In this document: positions 30,986 through 43,423 of the stretch, piece after piece
How the letters are laid out: each line of letters opens with the position of its first letter
How positions within the stretch are numbered: position 1 is the first letter of the stretch
Source of the DNA: Apoderus coryli
Taxonomy: Eukaryota; Arthropoda; Insecta; Coleoptera; Attelabidae
DNA length: 64,000 nucleotides
Assembly (NCBI GenBank): GCA_911728435.2
Contig: OU452207.1
Span: 14,116,182 to 14,180,181, forward strand
Direction: 5' to 3'
Translations under genes and position numbers: made by a program
Notes under the pieces: generated by a model
The model's input: the letters and a program-made list of their open reading frames with translations, nothing else
Told to the model about the DNA's origin: nothing
Database searches by the model: none

Positions 30986-33900
30986 CCAGTGTGAAAACAG
31001 CAGTTAAAATTCTAGCAGTTAATTCCGAACATTGCCGAATGGAGTATACCGGGGTGATTGATGATTTACATCAAATTGATGCAATGCAAATGCAAACTAC
31101 ATGTAGTATCATTAATATAAGTTAATTTACTTATATGGTAATAATTATTTGTCAATAAATAAATATTTCGACAGACATATTTGAGGTTAGAATATCAATT
31201 AATTCAAATGTTGTGTTCAGAGTGGTTATATACTACTAATATCAAGAAATTCATATATAAATAACATATATATTTCAGTGATATAATTATCAGAGCCGTA
31301 TTATTAATTTTTAAGCCCCCAACAACATTATAGCTGCTGACCTTATAGCTCAAAACTCGCAAGGCGTGCCACTTTGAAATTTATAGCATAGATAGTCCTC
31401 TACATGTCCTTTGAACTCATATATGTTAGAATGACTTACACCCCGTCAGAGCCGTACTATATGATTTTTTTATTCCGGGATAATATTTTAACTGCTGACC
31501 CCATATCTCAAAACTGGCAAGGCGTGCCACCTTGGAATTTATAGCATAGAGAGTCCTCAACATACCCTTTGAACTCATATATGTCAGAATGACTTACACC
31601 CCGTCAGAGCCGGACTATCTGATTTTTTTGTTCCGCGACAGGTTTTAACTGCTGAACTCATAGCTCAAAACTGGCAAGGCGTGCCACTTTGAAATTTATA
31701 GCATAGATAGTCCTCAAAATGTCCTTTGAACTTATATATGTCAGAATGACTTACACCCCGTCAGAGCCGTACTATATGATTTTTTTATTCCGGGATAATA
31801 TTTTAACTGCTGACCCCATATCTCAAAACTGGCAAGGCGTGCCACCTTGGAATTTATAGCATGGAGAGTCCTCAACATACCCTTTGAACTCATAAATGTC
31901 AGAATGACTTACACCCCGTCAGAGCCGGACTATCTGATTTTTTTGTTCCGCGACAGGTTTTAACTGCTGAACTCATAGCTCAAAACTGGCAAGGCGTGCC
32001 ACTTTGAAATTTATAGCATAGATAGTCCTCAAAATGTCCTTTGAACTTATATATGTCAGAATGACTTACACCCCGTCAGAGCCGTACTATATGATTTTTT
32101 TATTCCGGGATAATATTTTAACTGCTGACCCCATATCTCAAAACTGGCAAGGCGTGCCACCTTGGAATTTATAGCATGGAGAGTCCTCAACATACCCTTT
32201 GAACTCATAAATGTCAGAATGACTTACACCCCGTCAGAGCCGGACTATCTGATTTTTTTATTCCGCGACAGGTTTTAACTGCTGAACTCATAGCTCAAAA
32301 CTGGCAAGGCGTGCCACTTTGAAATTTATAGCATAGATAGTCCTCAAAATGTCCTTTGAACTTATATATGTCAGAATGACTTACACCCCGTCAGAGCCGT
32401 ACTATATGATTTTTTTATTCCGGGATAATATTTTAACTGCTGACCCCATATCTCAAAACTGGCAAGGCGTGCCACCTTGGAATTTATAGCATGGAGAGTC
32501 CTCAACATACCCTTTGAACTCATAAATGTCAGAATGACTTACACCCCGTCAGAGCCGGACTATCTGATTTTTTTATTCCGCGACAGGTTTTAACTGCTGA
32601 ACTCATAGCTCAAAACTGGCAAGGTGTGCCACTTTGATATTTATAGCATAGATAGTCCTCAAAATGTCCTTTGAACCCATATATGTCAGAATGACTTACA
32701 CCTCGTCAGAGCCGGACTATCTGACTTTTTATTCCGCGACAGGTTTTAACTGCTGAACTCATAGCTCAAAACTGGCAAGGTGTGCCACTTTGAAATTTAT
32801 AGCATAGATAGTCCTCAAAATGTCCTTTGAACTCATATATGTGAGAATGACTTACACCCCGTCAGAGCCGTACTATATGATTTTTTTATTCCGGGATAAT
32901 ATTTTAACTGCTGACCCCATATCTCAAAACTAGCAAGGCATGCCACCTTGGAATTTAAAGCATAGAGAGTCCTCAACATACCCTTTGAACTCATGAATGT
33001 CAGAATGACTTACACCCCGTCAGAGCCGGACTATCTGATTTTTTTATTCCGCGACAGGTTTTAACTGCTGAACTCATAGCTCAAAACTGGCAAGGTGTGC
33101 CACTTTGAAATTTATAGCATAGATAGTCCTCAAAATGTCCTTTGAACTCATATATGTGAGAATGACTTACACCCCGTCAGAGCCGTACTATATGATTTTT
33201 TTATTCCGGGATAATATTTTAACTGCTGACCCCATATCTCAAAACTAGCAAGGCATGCCACCTTGGAATTTAAAGCATAGAGAGTCCTCAACATACCCTT
33301 TGAACTCATAAATGTCAGAATGACTTACACCCCGTCAGAGCCGGACTATCTGATTTTTTTATTCCGCGACAGGTTTTAACTGCTGAACTCATAGCTCAAA
33401 ACTGGCAAGGTGTGCCACTTTGAAATTTATAGCATAGATAGTCCTCAAAATGTCCTTTGAACTCATATATGTGAGAATGACTTACACCCCGTCAGAGCCG
33501 TACTATATGATTTTTTTATTCCGGGATAATATTTTAACTGCTGACCCCATATCTCAAAACTAGCAACGCATGCCACCTTGGAATTTAAAGCATAGAGAGT
33601 CCTCAACATACCCTTTGAACTCATAAATGTCAGAATGACTTACACCCCGTCAGAGCCGGACTATCTGATTTTTTTATTCCGCGACAGGTTTTAACTGCTG
33701 AACTCATAGCTCAAAACTGGCAAGGTGTGCCACTTTGAAATTTATAGCATAGATAGTCCTCAAAATGTCCTTTGAACTCATATATGTGAGAATGACTTAC
33801 ACCCCGTCAGAGCCGGACTATCTGATTTTTTTATTCCGCGACAGGTTTTAACTGCTGAACTCATAGCTCAAAACTGGCAAGGTGTGCCACTTTGAAATTT

Positions 33901-34129
33901 ATAGCATAGATAGTCCTCAAAATGTCCTTTGAACTCATATATGTGAGAATGACATACACCCCGTCAGAGCCGTACTATATGATTTTTTTATTCCGGGATA
34001 ATATTTTAACTGCTGACCCCATATCTCAAAACTAGCAAGGCATGCCACCTTGGAATTTAAAGCATAGAGAGTCCTCAACATACCCTTTGAACTCATAAAT
34101 GTCAGAATGACTTACACCCCGTCAGAGCC
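30986..34129 (-). mobile_element. Satellite-bearing element, copy B
   Basis: Read on the minus strand it starts GGCTCTGACGGGG at 34129, carries about 18 monomers of about 157 bp in two alternating variants (one with GAGATATGGGGTCAGCAG, the other with GAGCTATGAGTTCAGCAG), then the unique tail and the terminus CACTGG at 30986. Host sequence is A-T at the junction when the element is removed (GTTTA before, TATTGC after). The element sits upstream of, and truncates, the transposase-like gene starting at 34130. The tail retains the uninterrupted site used by BEL-2 in copy A. Confidence 0.75.
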
Positions 34130-35610
34130 TATTGCAAATCATAGATGCAGCGACAGTTCTCTTGTAGAAAATGATGGTTTAAGCTCAGAACCATCTTCCA
34201 TTATTGTTCCAACGTGTGTTAATCATGAAAGTGAAAACTATGAAGAACCAATTATACCGACTCCTGAAAAAAAACCGATACCTTACGAATTATTTAGTAA
34301 TGCTAAATGTGATAATGATGAGCTTTTACCCCGCGGATCTCAAAATCTCGATAATCTACCGACTTGTACTTACAAAGACTGTAATCATTTCGAAGGAACA
34401 TTTAATATTTCGGAAAGGGCATGGCAATTGGTATCAGAAAATTCTAAATTAAATGCTTATTATGCGCCTTCATATTTAAAACAAAAAATTTCTCAATCGG
34501 CCAATAATACTTTCAACATAATATTTAAATATACAAATTACTCGAAACAAAATATTACTATTTTTGCTGTCTGCAAACTAATGCATATAAATGCAAAAAA
34601 TTTAAAATTATTATTAATCCAGATTTAGTTGTTATGGTATATAGTTCAGGATTGAACTTTTCGCATCATCAATTTGTGACATCATACTTAAAGGGTATTA
34701 AACGAGTTTTAAAAATGCAAGATTGTTTAAGTAAAAAACCATCTGTTATAAAAGCCAATGATATTATAAATAGTAACTCCCAATTCATATTAAAAACTCA
34801 AAATCTTGGAGAAATTAAATCTGATTCAACTGTTCGCAAAATTAGATCAGATGCGCTAGCACAATTAGATAGAGATAAGGACGATATATTAGACTTAATT
34901 AAAATGCAACGCGATCATCCAGAGTACTTGCAAGAAGTATGTATTCCATTTTGCGTCAAAACATATAGTATGGAACAATTACACATTTTAAAAAATCAAC
35001 AAACTCTTATGGACGTTCCTCCAATTATTCATTTTGATGCAACTGGCAGTATTGCAAGAAAAGTAAATTCAATGGATAATCGAGTTTATCTATATTCTGG
35101 AGTTATTAATCATATACAGAACAAGAGGATAGTCCCTATTTTTGAAATGTTGTCATCGAACCATAATTCAAAAACAATTTTCAAAATTTTTAATGAATTT
35201 AGAACCTTCTGCGAAGAGCATAATAAATGGCCAGCATTTGGTGCTGTTGTTACAGATTTCTCATTTGCAAATATCCACGCAATCACCAAAGCATGTAATC
35301 GTTTATTGCTTTATGAATATTTAGATTTAACTTTCGAAGTTGCGTTTAATAATAAACATTTGGATTCTAATATAATTACAATACATATGTGTTGCGCCCA
35401 CTTTATGAAAATGGTGTCCAAAGATGTTGCGCTGCATTTTAAGGATGAAAAAGAGCTTGAAGGAATTTTAAAAAATTTGTTGGCTATTTGTATTCTTCAA
35501 AAGGATATTACTGTCATATCTAACTGGTTTACTGATTTAACAACACTTTTATTATCTGTGGATGTAAGCAACCAAGTTGTTCTTGCTAAAACACGTTTAT
35601 TTGCTATGCA
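34130..35610 (+). pseudogene. Transposase-like gene, N-terminal part (DDE-like), with a frameshift
   Basis: The frame is open from the satellite junction to about 34600 and then continues in another phase from about 34600 (KFKIII...VMVYSSG) to the gypsy insertion at 35610, so one small indel lies near 34590-34605. Motifs resemble a DDE transposase of the MULE/KDZ type: IIHFDATGS (near 35020, possible first Asp), VVTDFSFAN (near 35250, possible second Asp) and CCAHFMKMV (near 35395). A Cys-rich CTYKDCNHFEG segment precedes. The third acidic residue candidate is in the continuation beyond the gypsy element. The true N-terminus is lost to the satellite insertion. Confidence 0.65.
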
Positions 35611-36185
35611 TGTTATAAACTTATGTTGAAGTTTACTTTTTTTAAAAAAAGGTCTTTATTCAATTAACACATAACTTTATTTTTCAATTTTGAAATTACA
35701 GAATGAATTTCTACGATCGACAATGTTCAAGTGAATAATAATAATTATTATTATCCTTAAGATTATCAAGACCGCCGGAGAACTATAATAAAAGAATCTC
35801 TAGACTGCCGGAATTATTATTATTAAATAATCTCTAGACTGCCGGAGTTATAATAAAATAATCTCTATTATCAAGACCGCCCGAATTATAATTATAGAAT
35901 CTCTCTGATTTGATTTTCCTTATACTATTTATACTATTTTAAAGTGCTGAATCAGATAGCTTCTAGAATTTGTATTATTTATGAAAATCGTAGATTTTCA
36001 CATAATTATCAAATTACTTATAAACAATAATTCGTGCTTAATTTGTAAATATTATTGGCTTTGAATTGTCTTTGAAAATGAAAAACAAAGGGTTTGAATT
36101 ACTGGGAAATTGCGTATTAAAATTAGGAATATAATATGATAATTCAAAAATAAGACGTAATAGTACTTATTGATCTAATATAACA
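35611..36185 (-). repeat. 3' LTR of the gypsy element
   Basis: 575 bp, ends TGTTAT...ATAACA. It differs from the other LTR at about 35706 (T for C) and at about 36062 (G for A). Confidence 0.9.
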
Positions 36186-36195
36186 ACTCCCTCTT
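36186..36195 (-). promoter_or_regulatory. Polypurine tract of the gypsy element
   Basis: On the minus strand AAGAGGGAGT directly precedes the 3' LTR. Confidence 0.65.
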
Positions 36196-36323
36196 ATTAA
36201 AAAAAGTTAAAGCTACACAATGCTTTGACTTTTACTTGAAATTTCTACTTTCTTTAATAAAGGAAATTGTGAACAAAATCTTAGATAAAATATAAAATAT
36301 AAAACAAACTTATTTCTAAAACA

Positions 36324-37661
36324 TTATGCAAATGATTTATTTTCGTTCATTTCAAAACCTTCTTCAATCGGTTCATTAATTCTGATTGAAGGTCGTCTTT
36401 TAGGTAAAATTTTTGTAAAATTTTCTCTAATTTGAAAAAGTCTTGTATTTGGAGGTTGAGGAGGATTATCTGATGAAGTTGTGATTCCAATACGAATTTT
36501 TCTTTTCTTTCGACATTTGCAAAATGTGTAAACAATAATAACAATAATAATTAATGTAATACTTATATAGGTAAACCAAGGTGTGTATTTTTTAATAAAT
36601 GGTTCATGAATAATATCATCAATGTCTTTGGAATATTGATCTAAATTATGTTTAGCTATATCTAATTCATCAAAATTAATATTATTTAATTTTAAAGGTT
36701 TTAGTTTAGGTAATTTAATTTTATCTGGAATATTTTTACAACACTCATATGGAATAATTACTGAATGAGGTTTATAAAGAAAATCAGAATTTTTAGTTTT
36801 ACTTGCTTGAATTTTTGTTGTGCCTACAAAAGCATAACAATCTGGTTGTAGAGTTAAAATTGAATTAGTTTTAATAATTTCAGAATAAGCTTCTTTTGTA
36901 ACACATTTAATATTAACTGGAAGTTGTTCACTTACTGCAATTAACCATTTATTTGTTTCTAATAAATGAATTTTATATTCTTTAGCAAAAACAAAAGATA
37001 TTTGACAAGTTTCTGGAAGTTTAACTAAACCTCTCAATAATTGAACTTCACATATAGCATTATTATCAATAGGGTAATGATAAATATTTCTACAAAGCAT
37101 AGTTTTAAAATATAATTCTTTACATTTACTTAAACCATTTATAGGAATAAAAACATCATTTTCTTCACTTTTAGCTATGTATTTTTGATTTGTTGATAGA
37201 ATGTGATGTAGACCAGTTCGATTATCATAAATAGGAATTGGGAATAATCGAAATATTGTATATAGTTCCGGTTCTACTAATGGTATTTCTAGAATAAATA
37301 TTATTTTTGAATCTGTTTGAAAAGCTTTTAATTCGATTATATTAAGATAAGAAGCAATTGAATTTGTTGAAATAGGTAAAGGTAAATTATTTTTTTGTAA
37401 GGATTGAGATATTGATTTTAAATTTTCAATTAAGTCTTTTGGTGTTATAATTGATGTATGAATGATATTTAATCTTGCAAATGTTATTGAATTTAACATA
37501 TCACTTAAAATATTTTCAATATATGAATATGATTCTGTTAACTTCTGTGTAATTTCAATAACTTCTAATTTTGAATTAAACCATTTTAAATTATCTGAAA
37601 TATCATAAATTGATTGTTCTATATTTACGATATCTTCATTATATTTTATCAGAAAATCAAA
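36324..37661 (-). pseudogene. Env-like protein, N-terminally truncated
   Basis: The frame is open directly after the pol stop at 37662-37664 and in the same phase as pol, running to 36324. The visible part has a run of conserved Cys (SKCKELYF, CRNIYHYP, CEVQLL), a C-terminal transmembrane segment (ITLIIIVIIVYTF, about residues 320-335 of the last 391) and a basic cytoplasmic tail (CKCRKKRKIR). This matches the rear half of errantivirus env-like glycoproteins. Signal peptide, cleavage site and N-terminal half are absent. Errantivirus env is normally made from a spliced RNA; here no acceptor was identified. Confidence 0.6.
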
Positions 37662-40083
37662 TTATTTCACTTCTCTTTCTTCAAATAGTTTTAAACGATC
37701 AAAATTTATTCTTGAAGTATTATCAGAAATAGGATTGTAAATTAATGCTGAATTGTTATCAAATATTTTTAAAATATCAAAAGGACCATTAAATTTATTT
37801 GCTAGTTTATTTTTTATTTGAGATTCTTTGACATATACTTTGTCTCCTACCTTAAAATTATCATTAGATTTATTTATATTTTTATCAAAGTATTCCTTGG
37901 CTTTTTGTTTCTTAAGATTAGTTCTTTGCCTTGCCATATTATAAAAATGCTTAATCTTATTATTTAAATCTAAAATATACTTAGAAATTAATTCTTTTTC
38001 ATTATAAAGAGTTTCGGGTGGTCGTCCTGAAGTATGACCAAATATTAATTCATATGGAGTGAATCCATGTGTTTGATTTACAGAATTATTATAACATATA
38101 CAAGCAAAAGGTAAAATAGTTAATGGGTGATCATTAGGATTTTCTACTTTATTTATTCTAATCATTTCTAATAATGTTGCGTGAAACCTTTCAAGAGATC
38201 CATTTGATTGTGGATGAGCAACGCTAGAAAATGTTAATTTAATATCATATAATAAACATAAATCATTAAATATTTTATTATTAAATTCTTTTCCTCCATC
38301 GCAATGTATTCGTAAGGGTGTACCGTAATGTTGGAAAAATATGAGTATAGTACTAGCAACTGAAATAGCTGATTTATTTTGTAAAGCATAAGCTTGTGTA
38401 AATTTTGTTAGTTCGTCTCTAATTGTTAAAACATAGTTTTTGGTTGGAACTTCTAAAATATCAATATTGATTCTTTCAAAAGGAGTTTTCGGAGTTTCAG
38501 CAATAACCAAACGATTTTTTAAATTTTGCCTATAAATTTTAGTTTTATGACAAATTTCACATTTTTTAATAAACATTTCGACATCTTTAGTTAATCCATT
38601 CCAGTCATATTTTTCTTTAATTCTACGAATTGTTTCATTGATTCCTCTGTGTAGATTTGCTTTTCCTGAATGGTAATTATCTATTATTACTTGAATTTCA
38701 TCATTATCAGGAGTTATAATAATATTTTGACAAATTACTAATTTTAAATCTTTTTCTGCAAAAATAAAAGAAAACATTTCCAATATTGGGAGTTCAATAT
38801 TATTTTCAATATAATATGTTTTTGATTCATTTATATCATTAGCACATTTATACAAAGTGACAAAAAGTCTTTCAACAGCTTCTTTAAAATGAAATGGTAG
38901 TGGAATAATATAATAACTTCGTTTATTTACTGTTTTGCTTGAAAGAATATTTATTTTATCATGACGAAAATCTGCTTCTTCTTCAAAAATATCTTCTATT
39001 ATTGTATTATGTAAATCTTGAAGTCTATCTTGTTGAAAAAAGGTAATAATATTTTTATGATCTTTATCTAATAATTGTTTATTTGTAAATCTAATTTTCG
39101 TATAGTCAATTAATGATTTAGTTTTGTATAATTCTATAAAACGATAAAATTCATTAGTAATTGTTTCTAATTCAATGTCATTAGAACTTGTGTCAGCTGT
39201 GGTTTCATTTTCATTTTCACTTTCAATTTCTACTGTATCATCTTGCTTTGATGTACCGGGTTGATTAAGTTTATTATGAAAAATAACAGCATTTTTCAAA
39301 TGATTAATTTTAATTCTGGAAAGAGCATCAGCATTCTTATTAATTTTACCAGGTTTATAGATTATTTCATAATCGTATTCCTCTAATTTTAACCTCCACC
39401 TAGCTAATCTGCTACCGGGATCTTTGATTGAAAATAACCATGTCAATGGTCGATGATCGGTTACTAGTTTAAATTTCCTACCATAAAGATAAGGACGAAA
39501 GTTTTTAACTGACCAAACAATAGATAATAATTCTCTTTCAATAACACTATACTTAGTTTCTGCTTCACAAAGAGTTCTTGAAGCATAAGCAATGGGAAGA
39601 TCTTTACCAATAGGACCTTGAGATAAAACTGAGCCAATTGCAAAAGCACTTGCATCTGTAGTTAAAATAAAAGGTTCTTCGAAATTAGGATATCTTAATA
39701 TTGGATCTGAAGTTAAATAATTTTTAAGAAGATTGAATGCTTCTTGACATTCTTTATTAAATATAAATGAAACATCTTTTTGTAAAAGTCTAGTTAATGG
39801 TTTCGAAGTTTTTGCAAAATCTGGTATGAACCGACGATAATAACCTGCTAGTCCTAAGAAAGATTTTATATCTTTTGAATTTTTCGGAATAGGAAAATTC
39901 TTTAATGCAATAATTTTCTTTGGATCTGGTTTTACACCATCTTTAGTTACTAAATGACCTAAATAAGCTACTTCCTTTCTGAGAAATTCACACTTATCAG
40001 GTTGTATTTTAAAATTTGCATTTTGTAATCTTTTAAAAACTTCTTTTAATCTTGCAATATGTTCATGAATTGTAGGTGAATAA
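37662..40083 (-). pseudogene. Gypsy pol remainder: RT C-terminus, RNase H, integrase
   Basis: From about 40083 one frame is open to the stop at 37662. It starts in the reverse-transcriptase thumb ([30 protein letters not shown]), then RNase H (TTDASAFAIGSVLSQ; YSVIERELLSIVW), the integrase zinc segment (H, H, then CEICHKTK), and the core with DILEVP, CDGGKEFNN and GSLERFH as the three acidic positions. This frame has no early Met, as expected for a frameshift-expressed pol. The palm with YxDD is missing upstream. Confidence 0.8.
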
Positions 40084-42205
40084 ATTGATCAAGTAAATCA
40101 TTGATATTTGGTAAAGGATATTTATCATCTACAGTAACTTCATTTAATTTTCTATAATCAATTACTACTCTCCATTTTTGTTTTCCTGACGCATCTAATT
40201 TTTTAGGGACTACCCATACTGGAGAAGACCATGGAGATATTGAGGGTTGAATAATATTTTGATTTAACATTTTTGAAACTTGTTCCTTAACTTCTTGTTT
40301 ATGTACTTGAGGATAACGATAACTTTTTGTATAAATTGGTTTAGCATTATTGGTATCAATTGTGTGTTTTATTTTATTTGTAAAAGTTAAATTATCTCCT
40401 TCAAAATAAAATAAATTTGGAAATTCTAAACAAAGATTTATTATTAATTCAGCTTCTTCCTCATTAATATGTTCTAGACGTAGTTGAGATAAAATTAATT
40501 CTCTCCTATCTTCATTTTGATTTATATTAAAATTTAAAATTTGACTTGACTCTGTAGTTTCTAATTTTTCAAATTCAAATTCATTTTCAAAAATTTTAAT
40601 TTCTTTTTCTGTTTCGTTTGCATTTAAAACACTTGTTAAAAATTCACCATTCTGATTAATTTTAACAATAGAATTTGGAATTAATAGATTATTTTCAATT
40701 TTCTTAGCTAACAAGACACACTCTGTATTGAAATATTTATTTGTTTTAAACTTACAAATCTTTTCTGTACGTCCTTCTATATTTTGCTTATTAAGGAAAA
40801 TTTGATATTCCTCTTGGAATGTTTGAGGTCTATTACGAGTTATTGTACTGAACAATGGTACTGTTTTAAAATTAGTTATCAGCTGTTTATTTTTTATATC
40901 TATTTTACATTCGTAAAATTCTAAAAAGTCTGCACCTATTAAACCATCAAAATCAATATCTAGATCACAAATATAAACTTTAAGTGGTATATCGCAAAAA
41001 TAAATAAAAACTGATTCTGTTATAATAACATTTTCATTTGTAATTCCTTTAATAGAAAGGTATTCTTTATTACGTTTGTAATTTTTATTTTCAATTACTT
41101 TTGGTTTAAAAATGGTTACACATGCTCCTGTGTCGATTAAGTAATTATAAGTTTTTGTAATGTCTTTTATGTAATAATAAGTATTCGAAAGCGTATATAA
41201 AGTTACATGTGATGGTTCCTCTTCATTTTCATCATCATGATTATTTACAAGATGTGTTCGAGAAGAACTTGGATTCGAATAATTATTGTTATTAAAATTT
41301 GGTCTAGAATTACTTGTATTTTGTGTTCTAAAATTTGAGTTTTGTTGCTGTTGCTGATTTCTGAAATTAGTATTTTGTGGTTGATTTCTAAAATTTGAGT
41401 TTTGTTGTTGTTGGATTCTGGGTTCAAATTGTTGTCTTAAGTTAGGATTTTGGAAATTGTTAGAGTTATTATTATATTGCCTTTTACGACATTCTTGAAC
41501 AGTATGTCCAGGTTTTTTACAATAATTACAAGTTTTTACATTATTTGTGAAATTATTTGGTTTTCGTGATTGTGTTTGAGTATTGTTGGTATTATTAAAA
41601 CGTATGCGAGATTTTTGTTGTTCAAAATAAGATAATTGTAATTCCCTTTTTATTCTGTTTGTTGCTTCTAGCATAGAAAGAGGATTACTTGCCCTAATAA
41701 TGTGACTTATTTTAGGATCTAATCCTGTTAATAAGGTATTAAGACACATTTCTTCAACTAATGAAACTTGAGCGTTCTTTTGTTCCCTTGGTAAATTTTG
41801 TTTGTTAATAGCTGCATGTAATTTTGATAAATGAGTTTGTAGTCGAGAAACAAAATTTAATGCATTTTCATTAGAACTTTGCACTATTTTCTGCAAGTCT
41901 TGGATTAAAGATGTTAAGTCTCTTGGATCAGCAAAATGAACATTTAATAATTGTTGAATTTCTATCCAATGATGTAAATCTCTAGAATTTATTAATTGAG
42001 CTGCTTTGCCTTTTAATTGGTTTTTAATTTTCATCGTAACTAACGGTATTTGGTTTTCTGTGCACATTTGAATTGCACAACTACAAGAATTGATGAACGT
42101 ATTAAGAGCGATCTGGTCTCCATCATATTCAGGGATTAATGAAAATATTTCTGAAAGCCTAAATGCTTCAATTTCACCTTCATTTGGATTTGTATTTTGA
42201 GCCAT
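40046..42205 (-). pseudogene. Gypsy gag, protease and N-terminal reverse transcriptase
   Basis: Starts with ATG at 42203-42205. Gag ([20 protein letters not shown]) is followed by a CCHC knuckle ([14 protein letters not shown]), an Asn/Gln-rich stretch, the protease box [13 protein letters not shown] and the reverse-transcriptase fingers ([38 protein letters not shown]). Right after DLLDQ the frame runs into foreign reading and stops, because about 100 codons of the palm are deleted and the phase has changed. Gag and pol appear fused in one frame. Confidence 0.8.
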
Positions 42206-42465
42206 TGTAAATTAATTTATATTTTCTCAATAATAAATGAAATAAATGAAATAACAATCTTAATTATTACAAAAATATTTTTAAAATTACTCACATATAG
42301 AGTGTCACAAACATTTGATATTGACTTTGTCTTGGATCGTTTGTCTTCGTTTCTTGGAAACACGTTTTTTCTTTTGTTTGGCGGTCTGGAAATCTTGACT
42401 GTGATTGATTTTGGAAATCTTCTTTAGATTTTCCAATGAACTTCGGATTTTGAGCTAACACGAGC

Positions 42466-42595
42466 TTTGGATTGGAGCTTCAACGAGCTTTGAATTATGA
42501 GCTGCAACGAGCTTTGATTTATGAGCTTCAACGAGCTTTGAATTATGAGCTTCAACGAGCTTTGAATTATGAGCTGCAACGAGCTTTGAATTAGG
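42466..42595. repeat. 24-bp tandem repeats in the gypsy leader
   Basis: About five imperfect units of 24 bp built on CAACGAGCTTTGAATTATGAGCTT lie in the 5' leader, followed by two or three copies of TCCTGATCTGA(GCGGGGC) at 42656-42750. Repeats in errantivirus leaders can act as insulator-like protein-binding sites; that role here is inference. Confidence 0.6.
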
Positions 42596-42827
42596 AATGA
42601 GCCTTAGCTCGAGCTTCTTGGAGCTGACAAGTGGCTAGTTCCACCGATATAGTGTCCTGATCTGAGCGGGGCGACTATACGATCTTGTACGGCGGCGACG
42701 AATGCAGGGTCCTGATCTGAGCGGGGCACAAGCACAAGTCCTGATCTGACAAGACCAATGGAGTTTCACTCACTTGTTTTTAATTATTTTTATTTTAATT
42801 ATTTTATTCGTGATCTCCTTTTTAGAG

Positions 42828-42845
42828 ATCCTACCGACTGCGCCA
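42828..42845 (-). promoter_or_regulatory. Primer binding site of the gypsy element
   Basis: Minus strand TGGCGCAGTCGGTAGGAT starts 3 nt inside the 5' LTR and resembles the tRNA-Ser-type site of the 17.6/297 group of insect gypsy elements, as far as I recall that group. Confidence 0.65.
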
Positions 42846-42848
42846 ATT

Positions 42849-43423
42849 TGTTATAAACTTATGTTGAAGTTTACTTTTTTTAAAAAAAGGTCTTTATTCA
42901 ATTAACACATAACTTTATTTTTCAATTTTGAAATTACAGAATGAACTTCTACGATCGACAATGTTCAAGTGAATAATAATAATTATTATTATCCTTAAGA
43001 TTATCAAGACCGCCGGAGAACTATAATAAAAGAATCTCTAGACTGCCGGAATTATTATTATTAAATAATCTCTAGACTGCCGGAGTTATAATAAAATAAT
43101 CTCTATTATCAAGACCGCCCGAATTATAATTATAGAATCTCTCTGATTTGATTTTCCTTATACTATTTATACTATTTTAAAGTGCTGAATCAGATAGCTT
43201 CTAGAATTTGTATTATTTATGAAAATCGTAGATTTTCACATAATTATCAAATTACTTATAAACAATAATTCGTGCTTAATTTGTAAATATTATTGGCTTT
43301 AAATTGTCTTTGAAAATGAAAAACAAAGGGTTTGAATTACTGGGAAATTGCGTATTAAAATTAGGAATATAATATGATAATTCAAAAATAAGACGTAATA
43401 GTACTTATTGATCTAATATAACA
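42849..43423 (-). repeat. 5' LTR of the gypsy element
   Basis: 575 bp, nearly identical to 35611-36185. It is followed at 43424 by TGCA, the repeat of 35607-35610. Confidence 0.9.

Larger units (their letters stand above)
35611..43423 (-). mobile_element. Ty3/gypsy retrotransposon with env-like region (errantivirus type)
   Basis: Two 575-bp LTRs (35611-36185 and 42849-43423) differ at only two positions I can find, and the element is flanked by TGCA on both sides. On the minus strand it has leader repeats, gag with a zinc knuckle, protease, reverse transcriptase, RNase H, integrase and an env-like remnant. Reverse transcriptase has lost its catalytic core by a deletion near 40083, and env lacks its N-terminal portion, so this copy is not autonomous. 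It interrupts the transposase-like gene in frame. Confidence 0.9.
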
